60,186 nucleotides of DNA from Paenibacillus anaericanus. Lineage in GTDB: Bacteria > Bacillota > Bacilli > Paenibacillales > Paenibacillaceae. The first letter of the stretch is position 1. Every line of letters starts with the position of its first letter. The DNA is taken from NCBI RefSeq assembly GCF_003994475.1, contig NZ_RZNY01000032.1:1-60186 (forward strand), read 5' to 3'. The translations under genes and the position numbers were made by a program. Of the stretch, positions 1 to 8,927 are shown in pieces. Under the pieces are notes generated by a model. It was given only the letters and a program-made list of their open reading frames with translations. It had not been told where the DNA came from and ran no database searches.

Positions 1-35
1 AAGGTGTTTTGATCCCTGTCTCACAAACGGGGGTC

Positions 36-49
36 AGTCCCGCGGGACT
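36..49. repeat. 14-bp perfect palindrome near the window edge
   Basis: AGTCCCGCGGGACT is self-complementary. It sits just beyond the 3' end of the AraC gene. A T-run follows on the + strand after six bases, so it could be part of a terminator for a gene to the left, but that gene is not visible. Confidence 0.3.
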
Positions 50-57
50 CAAGCTTT

Positions 58-2400
58 TTATTCTTTCTCTTGCGGAGCTGAGCTCTCTAGAGCATGTAGT
101 TTACGATATTGTCCTGGCGTATAGCCCGTCTCTTTCTTAAATTTCCGGATAAAGTTCGGTACATCTAGATAGCCAACACTTTCTATGATTTCTTGGAGAG
201 GGGCGTTGGTATTTATAAGCAACCGAATGACCTCATCCATCCGCCGATGCCAGATATATTGTGAGAAATTGCAGCCTATTTTCTCTTTGAAGCTGCGGCT
301 AAGATAAGAAATGGAGACTGAGTATTTCAGTGCAACATGCTCCAAACTGAGTGTATAGTCGGCAAATTGTAGATCTACATAAGCGACAATGTTATCAATT
401 AATGATGGTTGCTCGGATTCCGTATTCCGCTCCACCTGTTGGCAGATGTAGGAGGTCATGGAGGTTAATTTGATCTCCAATTCTTCCAAAGATTCAAAGC
501 TGGTGTAGCTAGAGATATCTCTAAACACTTCGTTTACTCCGAGCTCAGAAGCAGTGCGGAGCAAGGAGTTCAGAAGATCGAAGCAGATACACCGTAGTAG
601 TGAAATCGGTAGCGATGCTTCCTTGATTACATTAATGATACTAGAAATTGTTTGATCTGCTACAGCTTCATTGCCTTGCTTAAGACTTTGCTCTAGCTTT
701 AACATGGACTTTTTGGGAATCCAAAACGTTTCAGCAGTTGATGAAGTGATTTCAGATAAATGTTCAAAGTAGGTCACACGGCCACTTGACCCCATCATCC
801 GGTTCTCCATAGCCGTGGCTGCCTCGATAAAGGACTGATTTAACCCAGCGAGGTCATTGTACACGGTACCTACGCCAATGTATGGGATGAGCTGGAAGTT
901 ATCGACGGCAATAACTTTGATGGCTTCGATGACTTGTTCTACTCGCTCCTGAACATTATCATTATCTTCAGCTGGTAGCGAAACCATGAGCGCAAATTGA
1001 TCTGTAGTTGAGAACTCCACTCCATAGATATGGGCGTTTAAATCAGGGAATTCAAACTCACCAAGCATTTCTTGTAAATGATATCGTACCTGTCTATTCT
1101 CTTCGTTATCTATCATTTCATCCCAGGCTAGAATAACCGAGAAATATAAACCCTGACCGTGAGGAAACTCTAGGCCGGCATTAGTAATCATCTGTTCAAT
1201 TTCGGGATCATCGGGCTTACCATGCTTCAATAGGAGCAGCAGGCATTGGTTTCGCACAAAAGGCTCTTGTGAATCTATTGTGGTGCTGTAGTCTTGGATG
1301 GTTTGTTTAATCCAATCCCACTCATTACGCGTTTTGGAGATGTCCGTGTTATTGCCATTGCCTCTTAGTTTGGCGAATTCTATCAAGTCCCTGATAGGAT
1401 GATATTGTCGTTTGGCCAAGATCATGGCAGCAATGATACCGCTTAATACTGCAATACAGAACACCATAAGAATCAAGGTCTGGATATGGGCCACTTTGCT
1501 GAAGAATTGATAGCTTGGCATCGTAGTCACATAGGTCCAGTTATTATGATCGGATTTAACAGAAACAACAGAGTGTTGTTCTCCAGCAAGATCCATGCTA
1601 TGAATGCCCGGTTTAAGCGAAGACAAGGTAGTCAACACTTCTGGGGGCAAATCTACCCCACGATTGTTTGTAGTAAGTACTTCACCGGTCTCACTAAAGA
1701 TATAGCTGCTGCCCGAGAAGTCATTAAGAATCGTATCCATAACACCCGTCAATTTGGCTTCACTCATCAAATAAACAACCGTTCCGTTAGGAAAAGGATC
1801 ATTGGGTTTGATCGGAACAAGCAGGGTCAGCAAAGGTTCCTTACGTGAGTTAACGGTTACATTTTCAACTGGACGAATGAGAGGTTGCTTTGATTCATTA
1901 AGATCACGCAATACATCGTCCTTACTCCAATTTTCATATTGATATATTTTGCCGAATGCGACATTCAGATCACTTAAGCCTCGGTAGGAGTAGATGATGG
2001 TATCATTATGAAAATACAAAAATAAATCCTCAAGTATGCTACTGTTTGCTTTGTAGCTGGCTAAGGTGCTGATGGCTTCAAGTCCATAGTATGGATGGCG
2101 AACCATATAAGGGGTTAGATGCTCGTCATATGATATTTTACTAGCTATTTCTTGCAATTCACTCATGCGATCATCTATCGTCATTTTAACTTGATTGAGT
2201 TGGTTTACATTGGACTGCTCTATTTCAGTACGGAGACTATTGACTGCGTTTTCATAAATGAACATCGTGACAAAACTCAACGGTATTAGGAACATTAATA
2301 TATAGGACAAGGCATATTTTAGGAGCAATTTTGACTTGAAATGGTTTCCGTACATTCGGAGCTTGGACATGCTGAATGACTTAAACGCTAGTTTTGCCAC
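58..2400 (-). CDS. Membrane-anchored AraC-family transcriptional regulator
   Basis: Likely senses an extracellular ligand and controls a nearby sugar-uptake operon, as usual for this large Paenibacillus regulator type; the target is not in view. The ~780-residue protein has a membrane segment near residues 28-48, an extracytoplasmic sensor region to about 305, a second membrane segment at about 305-330, a middle cytoplasmic region, and two C-terminal helix-turn-helix motifs over about the last 100 residues (SLEHVALKYSVSISYLSRSF, then a second helix pair ending in RKFKKETGYTPGQYRK). Start chosen at GTG 2400, seven bases after the SD GGAGGG; a TTG 15 bases upstream (2415) overlaps the SD itself and is unlikely. 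Family assignment is firm, ligand unknown. Confidence 0.88.
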   Translation of the reverse strand: MAKLAFKSFSMSKLRMYGNHFKSKLLLKYALSYILMFLIPLSFVTMFIYENAVNSLRTEIEQSNVNQLNQVKMTIDDRMSELQEIASKISYDEHLTPYMVRHPYYGLEAISTLASYKANSSILEDLFLYFHNDTIIYSYRGLSDLNVAFGKIYQYENWSKDDVLRDLNESKQPLIRPVENVTVNSRKEPLLTLLVPIKPNDPFPNGTVVYLMSEAKLTGVMDTILNDFSGSSYIFSETGEVLTTNNRGVDLPPEVLTTLSSLKPGIHSMDLAGEQHSVVSVKSDHNNWTYVTTMPSYQFFSKVAHIQTLILMVFCIAVLSGIIAAMILAKRQYHPIRDLIEFAKLRGNGNNTDISKTRNEWDWIKQTIQDYSTTIDSQEPFVRNQCLLLLLKHGKPDDPEIEQMITNAGLEFPHGQGLYFSVILAWDEMIDNEENRQVRYHLQEMLGEFEFPDLNAHIYGVEFSTTDQFALMVSLPAEDNDNVQERVEQVIEAIKVIAVDNFQLIPYIGVGTVYNDLAGLNQSFIEAATAMENRMMGSSGRVTYFEHLSEITSSTAETFWIPKKSMLKLEQSLKQGNEAVADQTISSIINVIKEASLPISLLRCICFDLLNSLLRTASELGVNEVFRDISSYTSFESLEELEIKLTSMTSYICQQVERNTESEQPSLIDNIVAYVDLQFADYTLSLEHVALKYSVSISYLSRSFKEKIGCNFSQYIWHRRMDEVIRLLINTNAPLQEIIESVGYLDVPNFIRKFKKETGYTPGQYRKLHALESSAPQEKE

Positions 2401-2590
2401 GAATGTTCCCTCCAATGAAGTTACTATATATTGTAGTTTTTAAGGTGATGTAGGCCGTTTTTCTATTATGTAATAAATAAATGTTCCTGTAAAGGTTGAC
2501 CAGTCTTATATAGGATGATTAGGCTATGTACCAGAATTAGCGTTTATCATTAGGTGAACACATGGTTAAAACGTTATGAAGAAATAATGC

Positions 2591-2619
2591 TTGCAAATGA
2601 TTATTTTATATGGTATGAT
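2591..2619 (+). promoter_or_regulatory. Sigma-A type promoter of tRNA-Ser
   Basis: A -35 TTGCAA (2591-2596) and a -10 TATGAT (2614-2619) are separated by 17 bases and lie about 30 bases before the mature tRNA 5' end. Confidence 0.7.
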
Positions 2620-2650
2620 CTATTTTGTTCGCTAATCAGATATGTTTTAT

Positions 2651-2739
2651 GGAGAGGTACCGAAGCGGTCATAACGGGGCGGTCTTGAAAACCGTTAGAG
2701 TGCAAGCTCACGTGGGTTCGAATCCCACCCTCTCCGCCA
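2651..2739 (+). tRNA. tRNA-Ser (anticodon UGA)
   Basis: The acceptor stem GGAGAGG pairs with CCTCTCC, followed by discriminator G and an encoded CCA. The anticodon stem GCGGU/ACCGU closes the loop CUUGAAA, giving anticodon UGA. A long variable arm and the T-arm GGGTTCGAATCCC fit a class II serine tRNA. In B. subtilis a serine tRNA also lies a few genes upstream of tadA. Confidence 0.95.
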
Positions 2740-2781
2740 TAATTTTTTAAAAAAAGTCTATACTACTGATAAGCTGATACA

Positions 2782-2811
2782 GTCGTTTCCCGTGAGGGAG
2801 GCGGCTTTTTT
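2782..2811 (+). terminator. Rho-independent terminator after tRNA-Ser
   Basis: A 10-bp stem with some G-U pairs (GTCGTTTCCC with GGGAGGCGGC, loop GTGA) is followed by six T. Confidence 0.8.
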
Positions 2812-2926
2812 GTTATTTTGGTGCACCTCTCTGAGGATACTGATAGTTCATGTTGCCATATAGTGTTTTTTTTGGCATGTTTATATAAAGGGAAAATGGC
2901 TTGTTAGGGTTAAAGGGGCGACTTAT

Positions 2927-3814
2927 ATGGTGCATGAAATTGAAGCGCGTACACTGCTATCCAGACAGAAGCAACCGGAGAACTGGTTCGGGGTAGACTA
3001 CAATTTGAATGTGTACAGGGGTTGTGTACATGGATGTATCTATTGTGATTCCCGCAGTGAGTGTTACGGAATTGAAGTGTTTGAAGACATTGCGGTAAAG
3101 AAGAACGCTGTTCAGCTTCTAAAAAAAGAGTTGGCGGGTAAGCGCCACAAGGGAATGATTGGAACGGGTTCTATGAGCGATCCGTACATGCCAATCGAAC
3201 GCTCTTTGCGGTTGACACGGGGAGTGTTAGAAACAATCGCCGCCGCGCCTGGATTCGCTGTCCAAACCGTTACAAAAAGTGATTTGATAGTTCGAGATGC
3301 TGATGTATTGCAAGAGATCAGCCAGCGGACTCATGCTACAGTGGCTGTATCGATTAGTACTTGTGACGAGGAACAGGCTTCTTGGATCGAACCTCATGCC
3401 CCAGCTCCAGCTGCTCGTTTGCAAGCCTTGGCTACCTTGGCTAAGCAGGACATATATAGTGGTGTACTTCTGATGCCTACATTGCCATTCCTGACGGACA
3501 GCCGTGCTAATATTGTAAAGATAGTGGAAAGAGCTCATGCCTCTGGGGCACAATTTATTATTCCCTGGTTAGGCATGTCGTTACGAGATCGACAACGAGA
3601 TTATTATTATGAAAAGTTGGCGGAGAGAGCTCCAGGTTTGGTTCCCCAATATCAAAGGACATATGGAGAGCGCTACAATTGTATGTCGCCCCGCGCAAAA
3701 TCACTCTGGGAGCTTCTTCACGAGCTTTGTGATAAGTATGGAATAGTATGCGAGATGAAGGATGTAAAGCGTTTTGTTCCCCCTGAACCACCGGAGCAGC
3801 TTGAGTTATTTTAA
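2927..3814 (+). CDS. SPL-family (photoproduct-lyase-like) radical SAM protein
   Basis: 295-residue radical SAM enzyme. The [4Fe-4S]-binding CX3CX2C motif is visible near residues 32-39 (GCVHGCIYCDSRSECYG), and GTGSMSDPYMPIE, typical of the spore-photoproduct-lyase-like/Rv2578c group, follows around residue 80. Members are often annotated as DNA repair photolyase-like, but the substrate of this subgroup is not established. The start ATG follows an AAAGGGG-type SD. It stands alone, with a tRNA terminator upstream and sspP downstream. Radical SAM assignment is secure; the reaction is not. Confidence 0.85.
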   Translation: MVHEIEARTLLSRQKQPENWFGVDYNLNVYRGCVHGCIYCDSRSECYGIEVFEDIAVKKNAVQLLKKELAGKRHKGMIGTGSMSDPYMPIERSLRLTRGVLETIAAAPGFAVQTVTKSDLIVRDADVLQEISQRTHATVAVSISTCDEEQASWIEPHAPAPAARLQALATLAKQDIYSGVLLMPTLPFLTDSRANIVKIVERAHASGAQFIIPWLGMSLRDRQRDYYYEKLAERAPGLVPQYQRTYGERYNCMSPRAKSLWELLHELCDKYGIVCEMKDVKRFVPPEPPEQLELF

Positions 3815-3908
3815 AAGTTAACGGAATCTGAGGGGGAAATGCATAAACAGAGCTATTTTACCACAAATTAAGGAGGATACTGCAGCAAAGATAAGGGAGG
3901 AATATGTC

Positions 3909-4067
3909 ATGAGTAAGCCGAAAGGTTATACTACACCTGGAACTCAACCCGCTAACCACGAGGGGAATCACGATGAGAGAAATCAAGCTGGGCCAGAGCC
4001 ATTGTCTGGGTCCAAAAAGGTGAAAAACCGAAATCATGTGAGTCATAATAATCCCCAAGGAAGCTAA
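3909..4067 (+). CDS. sspP: Small acid-soluble spore protein P
   Basis: A 52-codon gene preceded by the strong SD AAGGGAGG. The translated product contains the stretch PEPLSGSKKVKNRNH, which I recognise as the conserved core of SspP (also called CotL) of Bacillus. It is a small, hydrophilic, Gly/Asn/His-rich protein of dormant spores with unknown detailed function; the B. subtilis protein has 48 residues. A terminator follows. Expression is expected late in sporulation in the forespore, but I could not identify a sigma-G promoter. Confidence 0.85.
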   Translation: MSKPKGYTTPGTQPANHEGNHDERNQAGPEPLSGSKKVKNRNHVSHNNPQGS

Positions 4068-4114
4068 TTTAAGACTTGTGGCATTCTGTAAAAAATAAGC
4101 GATTTTTGGAGAAG

Positions 4115-4142
4115 ACCTCGGCATTTTTGCTGGGGTTTTTTT
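4115..4142 (+). terminator. Terminator of sspP
   Basis: The stem CCTCGGC/GCTGGGG (two wobble pairs) with loop ATTTTT is followed by seven T. Confidence 0.65.
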
Positions 4143-4280
4143 CTTTTGAAATTGAATAAAACAAGACAGAGAGTCAAGAAAGTGTAATAATATAAGTAGG
4201 GCCCCATCCATTTTATGATGGTTGACTTTAATGAAATCGAAAGAAGGAATAAATATTAAACCCATACTGAAAGGATCGTG

Positions 4281-5225
4281 ATGCGCTTGACCTCTTTAAA
4301 TTCTTTAAATTCTATGGAGTCAATACCCCAAGGTATACCCTCTGAGGCTGAGCTCCAACCGATTCGTCCTCATCACAAAAGAACCCTTGGCAACATCTTA
4401 CTTAGAACTCTATTCATAATTATTGGAGCCATTATTGTCTCGGTGGCACTGGAGTTATTTCTAGTACCGAATCAAATTACGGATGGTGGAATCACCGGTA
4501 TATCAGTCATGTCTTCGCATCTATCGGATTGGGCACTCGGTATATTCTTATTCGTATTTAACTTACCGTTTCTAATTATTGGATATAAGCAAATTGGTAA
4601 GACATTTGCGATGTCTACTCTTTTAGGTATTACCGTAATGGCGATCGGAACAACATTGCTGCACCCTGTAGAGGCATTTGTTGATGATACTTTATTGGCT
4701 TTTGTTTTTGGTGGCATTTTGCTTGGTTTGGGAACAGGTTTGGTTATACGATTTGGTGGATCTCTGGACGGCACGGAAATTGTGGCTATCTTGATCTCAC
4801 GTAAATCGGCATTCTCTGTCGGTGAAATTATTATGGTTTTCAACTTCTTTATCTTGCTTTGTGCAGGTTTTGTATTTAATTGGGAAAGTGCACTATTCTC
4901 ACTACTGGCCTATTATATCGCCTTTAAGACGATAGATATCGTCGTAGATGGTTTAAATGAATCGAAATCGGTATGGATTATCAGCGATCAGATTGATGAT
5001 ATCGGGGATGCCATTCAGAGTCGATTGGGCCGTGGCGTAACGTATTTGTCCGGCGAAGGTGGTTTTTCAGGCGATCCAAAGAAAGTTATCTTCTGTGTTA
5101 TTACTCGTTTGGAGGAAGCCAAACTCAAGGAAATTGTAAATTATTATGATGATAGTGCTTTTATGGCAGTCGGAAATATCCACGATGTGAAAGGTGGACG
5201 ATTCAAAAAGAAGGCTATCCATTAA
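4281..5225 (+). CDS. YitT family membrane protein (DUF161 plus DUF2179)
   Basis: Integral membrane protein of ~314 residues. A short polar N-terminus is followed by about five or six hydrophobic segments (roughly residues 33-235) and a soluble C-terminal DUF2179-type domain with GRGVTYLSGEGGFSGDPKK and a terminal MAVGNIHDVKGGRFKKK. The family has many paralogues in Bacillales and no well-established transport substrate. Start taken at ATG 4281; a GTG directly before it (4278) is only two bases from the AAAGGA SD and less likely. Monocistronic, ending at a strong terminator. Confidence 0.88.
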   Translation: MRLTSLNSLNSMESIPQGIPSEAELQPIRPHHKRTLGNILLRTLFIIIGAIIVSVALELFLVPNQITDGGITGISVMSSHLSDWALGIFLFVFNLPFLIIGYKQIGKTFAMSTLLGITVMAIGTTLLHPVEAFVDDTLLAFVFGGILLGLGTGLVIRFGGSLDGTEIVAILISRKSAFSVGEIIMVFNFFILLCAGFVFNWESALFSLLAYYIAFKTIDIVVDGLNESKSVWIISDQIDDIGDAIQSRLGRGVTYLSGEGGFSGDPKKVIFCVITRLEEAKLKEIVNYYDDSAFMAVGNIHDVKGGRFKKKAIH

Positions 5226-5281
5226 CGGGATGCCTGAGTCACCACTGGTTGCAAGATGGTTCAATATATGAGTTAGTTAAG

Positions 5282-5324
5282 AAGGAAACCCATGTGAATT
5301 TTATTCGCATGGGTTTCCTTTTTT
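5282..5324 (+). terminator. Strong terminator after the YitT gene
   Basis: An 18-bp stem (arms 5282-5299 and 5303-5320) with a 3-base loop ends in a T-run. It lies between two convergent genes; on the opposite strand only a weak T-rich tail follows. Confidence 0.85.
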
Positions 5325-5342
5325 ATGTGTTTAGAGCGTAAT

Positions 5343-5837
5343 TTATTTTTTATTACGCAACTGCCGGAAGAACATCGTGAGCATTGTAGAACACTCTTCC
5401 TGAAGAATGCCGTGAGTAACTTCAGTCCGATGATTAAACCTAGGCTCCTGAAGTAGGTTCATTAATGTGCCTGCACATCCAGCTTTGGGATCAGGGGCGC
5501 CGTAGATGACATGGGGCACGCGGCATTGTACGATCGCTCCTGCGCACATGGGACAGGGTTCCAAAGTAACGTAGAGACGACAATTTAATAATCGCCAAGC
5601 TCCAATGAATTGGCTGGCTTCGCGGATAGCAATCATCTCGGCATGTGCTGTTCCATCTAGACCACTTTCTCTTAGATTATGGCCTCTGCCAACAACTTCG
5701 TCCCCGAGAACGATAATGGCGCCAATCGGTACTTCGCCGATGGCTTCAGCTTTGCGTGCCTCAGCAATTGCTTCATTCATCCAGTATTCATGAGAGTAAG
5801 AAGAGATAGGAGGTTCTGGAGTTATAGGTAGTGACAT
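5343..5837 (-). CDS. tadA: tRNA-specific adenosine deaminase TadA
   Basis: Converts A34 to inosine in the anticodon of tRNA-Arg(ACG). The 164-residue protein shows the zinc-dependent cytidine/adenosine deaminase signature: HAEMIAIREA with the zinc His and the catalytic Glu, and PCPMCAGAI with the two zinc Cys, followed by the TadA-specific YGAPDPKAGCAGT. The SD AAGGAG is 13 bases from the ATG, rather long, but no better in-frame start exists. In B. subtilis tadA directly precedes the SRP RNA and dnaX; here those lie 40 kb away. A DnaA-box cluster sits immediately upstream. Confidence 0.95.
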   Translation of the reverse strand: MSLPITPEPPISSYSHEYWMNEAIAEARKAEAIGEVPIGAIIVLGDEVVGRGHNLRESGLDGTAHAEMIAIREASQFIGAWRLLNCRLYVTLEPCPMCAGAIVQCRVPHVIYGAPDPKAGCAGTLMNLLQEPRFNHRTEVTHGILQEECSTMLTMFFRQLRNKK

Positions 5838-6232
5838 GAGATGCTTTCAGCTCCTTAGCTAGATTCGAAACAAAGAATTATTCAACGAACAAATATTCGT
5901 TGTTAACATGTTGTGGACAAAATTGTGCATAAGTTTGATATCCAATTCCTTTATCCCCACTATTATACACAAACTGTGCACATATTCTGTTGATATGTTA
6001 ATAGTATGTGGATAAACCCTTAACATTTTTTGAATAAGCTTATTATTTTCACTAAAATGGTTAACGTTTCCTGAACGAGGTTAGGTCGTTGCTTCTTGAT
6101 TGTAGGAAATCAGCAAGTGAATATCAATATCTTTGCAAAAGATGTCGTTACGAGTATGATGAAGATATAGAACAATATATTCCAAAATATATATTAAATT
6201 GATAGACTTGTTCCAAGGGGTGAGGAGAGTAA
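5838..6232. other. 395-bp divergent intergenic region, A+T-rich, no gene
   Basis: The spacer between tadA (-) and the sensor kinase (+) has no credible ORF. It holds the cluster of DnaA-box-like 9-mers listed separately (5912-6015), followed by an A+T-rich stretch towards the kinase that includes the partial palindrome AATATATTCCAAAATATATATT at about 6173-6194. Confidence 0.7.
5912..6015. promoter_or_regulatory. Cluster of DnaA boxes
   Basis: Matches to the DnaA box consensus TTATNCACA: TTATGCACA (5924-5932, minus), TTATACACA (5963-5971, plus) and TTATCCACA (6007-6015, minus) are exact. TTGTCCACA (5912-5920, minus) and TTATCCCCA (5951-5959, plus) have one mismatch each. ATGTGCACA (5975-5983, minus) is a weak sixth. 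Five good sites in ~105 bases is far above chance. The function (transcriptional control by DnaA, or DnaA titration) is inferred. Confidence 0.75.
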
Positions 6233-8125
6233 TTGTCCATTAAAACAAAGCTATCTCTAATTATGTCAGTATTTGCCCTGGTTATTCTGTCTTTGAATAT
6301 TGGCCTGAGCTATTTTTCGACACGGGATAATTTACGTAAAGATAGTGAGAGCAACATGATGTTAACAGGCAAACAGATTGCTCTTGCGGTTGAACAAAGC
6401 CGCTCCGTCTACGATTATGTTAAGCGTCAATTTAATGAGGATATCAACAACGCCTTGATTATGAGTACACTTTCATTAGCCAGTCCGGGGCGAATAGCAG
6501 AGGAATCGCTGAAGTCTAATGAGAACCTCTTAGAGATAACTGGAATGAGTCTTGGCAGTCAAAGTCACGTGAATATTCTTTTTGGTACCAATTCGTATGG
6601 GAATGATTCTGATCTTGGGTCTGTGAGAAAAGCATTAGAGACACGAACAAGTTTTCTGAATGATACACATATTAACGGTCAACATGTACTCGTGAGCTTC
6701 ATTCCAATTATGCCGTACCAAAGTGAATCCTATGTCATTAGAATTATTTCAAGTTATGAGCCGATTTCATCAGCCATCTCTAAAGTGGTGTGGAGTCAGG
6801 TTTCCACTTCGATTGTGCTTCTACAAATTGTTGTGTTTGCGAGTTACATATTAGCTGGTGAGTTGACCAGGCCTATTCACGATATTCTTAACAGGGTCAA
6901 TCAGTTAGCTTCTGGGGACTTTGAGGATAGATTACAAGTCAAATCAAAGGATGAGCTGGGTTTGTTGGCTCTTCGGATTAATGCAATGGCTAGAAGCCTC
7001 GGCCGAAATACGATGGAGTTGCATCGGAAGAATGAGGAGAACCGAGCCATGAAGGAGCATTTAGAATCCATCATCAATCAGACGGCGGATGCGATCCATT
7101 TAACGGATCTGGATGGGAAGATTATTCGTGTGAATTCGGCATTTGAATATCTGTACGGATGGACGAGCGAGGAAGTTGTGGGCTCTAGATTGGACTTTAT
7201 TCCTAGTTCTCCAGGGGAGTACCGAAGAGAGTGGCGTAAGGAATTAGAGCTTGGTAGGCACTTTGTGCTGTCAGAGGCTGTTCGGATATGTAAAGATGGA
7301 AGCAAGATAAATGTAAGTATGAGTGAATCCCCTATTTTTGATGAAGATGGGAAAATTACTGCAGTAATCAGTATCTCTCGTGATATGACAGAGCACAATA
7401 AGATGGAAGAGTTACTTCGTCGTTCGGAGAAATTGACCATGGTTGGACAACTTGCCGCAGGGGTGGCGCATGAGATACGTAACCCGCTTACGACACTGCG
7501 AGGTTTTCTGCAAATGCAGCAGCGTGCCAAGGCGATCAACATGAGTCATACCGATCTTATGTTATCTGAATTGGACCGAATTAATCTAATTGTGAGTGAG
7601 TTTCTAATTCTCGCCAAACCTCAGGCCGTACATTTTCAGGTCAAAGACGTGCGTTTTACATTGGGAGATGTTATCTCTTTATTAGATAGTGAGGCGCATT
7701 TACATAATATTGAGTTTGAAGTCCATTTCCCGCAGGATTCTGTTCTGGTACACTGTGAAGAGAACCAGTTGAAGCAAGTGTTCATTAACGTATTGAAGAA
7801 TGCGATGGAGGCTATGCCAGTAGGGGGGCGAATTACCCTGCGGTTAGATAGTGATTGTCCAAAGCATGCGGTGATCACTGTGACAGATGAGGGAGTAGGA
7901 ATCTCGAAGGAACGTTTGAAAAAGATCGGTGAGCCGTTCTATACGAACAAAGAGAAAGGCACCGGTCTTGGGATCATGATTACTCAGCGGATTATCGAGG
8001 CCCATCAGGGTACGCTGGTAATTGAGAGCGAGATTGGCCAAGGCACAGTGGTGACGGTGACGTTACCGAGGATTCATGCGGAGGCAGAACAAGGGAATAT
8101 TGGGGATAATGACATAGTGGGGTGA
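6233..8125 (+). CDS. PAS-domain sensor histidine kinase, sporulation-kinase type
   Basis: Orphan two-component kinase of 630 residues. Domains: membrane segment at ~7-28, extracytoplasmic sensor to ~190, second membrane segment ~190-210, HAMP ~210-262 (ELTRPIHDILNRV), PAS ~275-385, HisKA with the phospho-acceptor in VAHEIRNPLTTLRGF, and a C-terminal HATPase_c with N-box (NVLKNAMEAM), G1 (DEGVGI) and G2 (GTGLGI). HisKA and ATPase wording resembles Bacillus KinA/KinE kinases that feed Spo0F. No response regulator is adjacent. TTG start, with SD GGGGTGAGGAG seven bases upstream. Phosphorelay membership is inferred. Confidence 0.88.
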   Translation: MSIKTKLSLIMSVFALVILSLNIGLSYFSTRDNLRKDSESNMMLTGKQIALAVEQSRSVYDYVKRQFNEDINNALIMSTLSLASPGRIAEESLKSNENLLEITGMSLGSQSHVNILFGTNSYGNDSDLGSVRKALETRTSFLNDTHINGQHVLVSFIPIMPYQSESYVIRIISSYEPISSAISKVVWSQVSTSIVLLQIVVFASYILAGELTRPIHDILNRVNQLASGDFEDRLQVKSKDELGLLALRINAMARSLGRNTMELHRKNEENRAMKEHLESIINQTADAIHLTDLDGKIIRVNSAFEYLYGWTSEEVVGSRLDFIPSSPGEYRREWRKELELGRHFVLSEAVRICKDGSKINVSMSESPIFDEDGKITAVISISRDMTEHNKMEELLRRSEKLTMVGQLAAGVAHEIRNPLTTLRGFLQMQQRAKAINMSHTDLMLSELDRINLIVSEFLILAKPQAVHFQVKDVRFTLGDVISLLDSEAHLHNIEFEVHFPQDSVLVHCEENQLKQVFINVLKNAMEAMPVGGRITLRLDSDCPKHAVITVTDEGVGISKERLKKIGEPFYTNKEKGTGLGIMITQRIIEAHQGTLVIESEIGQGTVVTVTLPRIHAEAEQGNIGDNDIVG

Positions 8126-8134
8126 CATGACAGA

Positions 8135-8839
8135 ATGAGGATTAATAAATTTATTAGTGAGACGGGATACTGTTCAAGAAGAGAAGCGGACAAGTTGGTC
8201 GAGTCAGGCAAAGTTACGATAAACGGCGTAAAGGCCGTTCTCGGCAGTCAAGCTGAAGAAGGTGACGATGTTCGAGTTAACGGGAAGCCGCTTGTTGACA
8301 AGCCTTCTAGACACGTCTACATCGCATTGAATAAACCGGTGGGGATTACTAGTACGACCGAGAAACATATTCGAGGTAATATTGTAGACTTTGTAGGCCA
8401 TGAAGAACGCATATTTCCCATTGGTCGTTTAGATAAAGACTCAGAAGGCCTTATTCTACTAACGAGTGACGGAGATATTGTTAATAAAATACTACGGGCA
8501 GAGGGCAAGCACGAGAAGGAGTATATCGTTACCGTCGATAAACCAGTGACTCCCTCATTTCTTAAAGCGATGAGTGAAGGCGTAAAGATTCTCGGAGAAA
8601 TGACCCGGCCTTGCCAGATTACTCGCATTAATGAACGTGTCTTTCGATTGATCTTAACGGAGGGTAAGAACCGACAAATTCGCCGTATGTGCAGTGCATT
8701 AGGTTATGGGGTACGTAGATTGCAACGTATCCGGATTATGAATATTCATCTGGGAAATCAAGCAATCGGGACATGGCGGGAATTAACACCACAAGAGAAG
8801 CGTGATCTAAGTCTGTCGTTAGATTACCCGATGTCTTAA
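8135..8839 (+). CDS. rluF: RluF/RsuA-family rRNA pseudouridine synthase
   Basis: Isomerises a uridine in rRNA. The 234-residue protein has an N-terminal S4 RNA-binding domain (MRINKFISETGYCSRREADK, residues 1-60) and the RsuA-type catalytic motif GRLDKDSEGLILLTSDGD with the nucleophilic Asp, then EGKNRQIRRMCSALGY. Length and wording fit RluF (23S rRNA U2604) better than RluB or RsuA, but these are hard to separate by eye. It starts nine bases after the kinase gene, behind its own GGGGTGA SD, so co-transcription is likely. Confidence 0.85.
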   Translation: MRINKFISETGYCSRREADKLVESGKVTINGVKAVLGSQAEEGDDVRVNGKPLVDKPSRHVYIALNKPVGITSTTEKHIRGNIVDFVGHEERIFPIGRLDKDSEGLILLTSDGDIVNKILRAEGKHEKEYIVTVDKPVTPSFLKAMSEGVKILGEMTRPCQITRINERVFRLILTEGKNRQIRRMCSALGYGVRRLQRIRIMNIHLGNQAIGTWRELTPQEKRDLSLSLDYPMS

Positions 8840-8846
8840 TAGTAAT

Positions 8847-8895
8847 AAAAGGGAAAGTATTGGTGGGTCACTTAGACACCAATACTTTCCCTTTT
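8847..8895. terminator. Bidirectional terminator between rluF and motB
   Basis: Perfect 19-bp inverted repeat (8847-8865 and 8877-8895) whose arms begin with AAAA and end with TTTT, so it has a T-tract in both directions. It separates two convergent transcripts. Confidence 0.9.
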
Positions 8896-8927
8896 ATGTT
8901 CTCAAAAATGTATGTTTATTTGAGTTT

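Noticed and set aside
1486..1848. 120-codon + strand ORF inside the AraC gene
   Set aside because: Lies entirely opposite a clear coding frame, has no SD and no recognisable protein motif.
5912..6100. Possible chromosomal origin (oriC)
   Set aside because: DnaA boxes are clustered but no dnaA, dnaN or rpmH is near; a regulatory or titration cluster is more likely.
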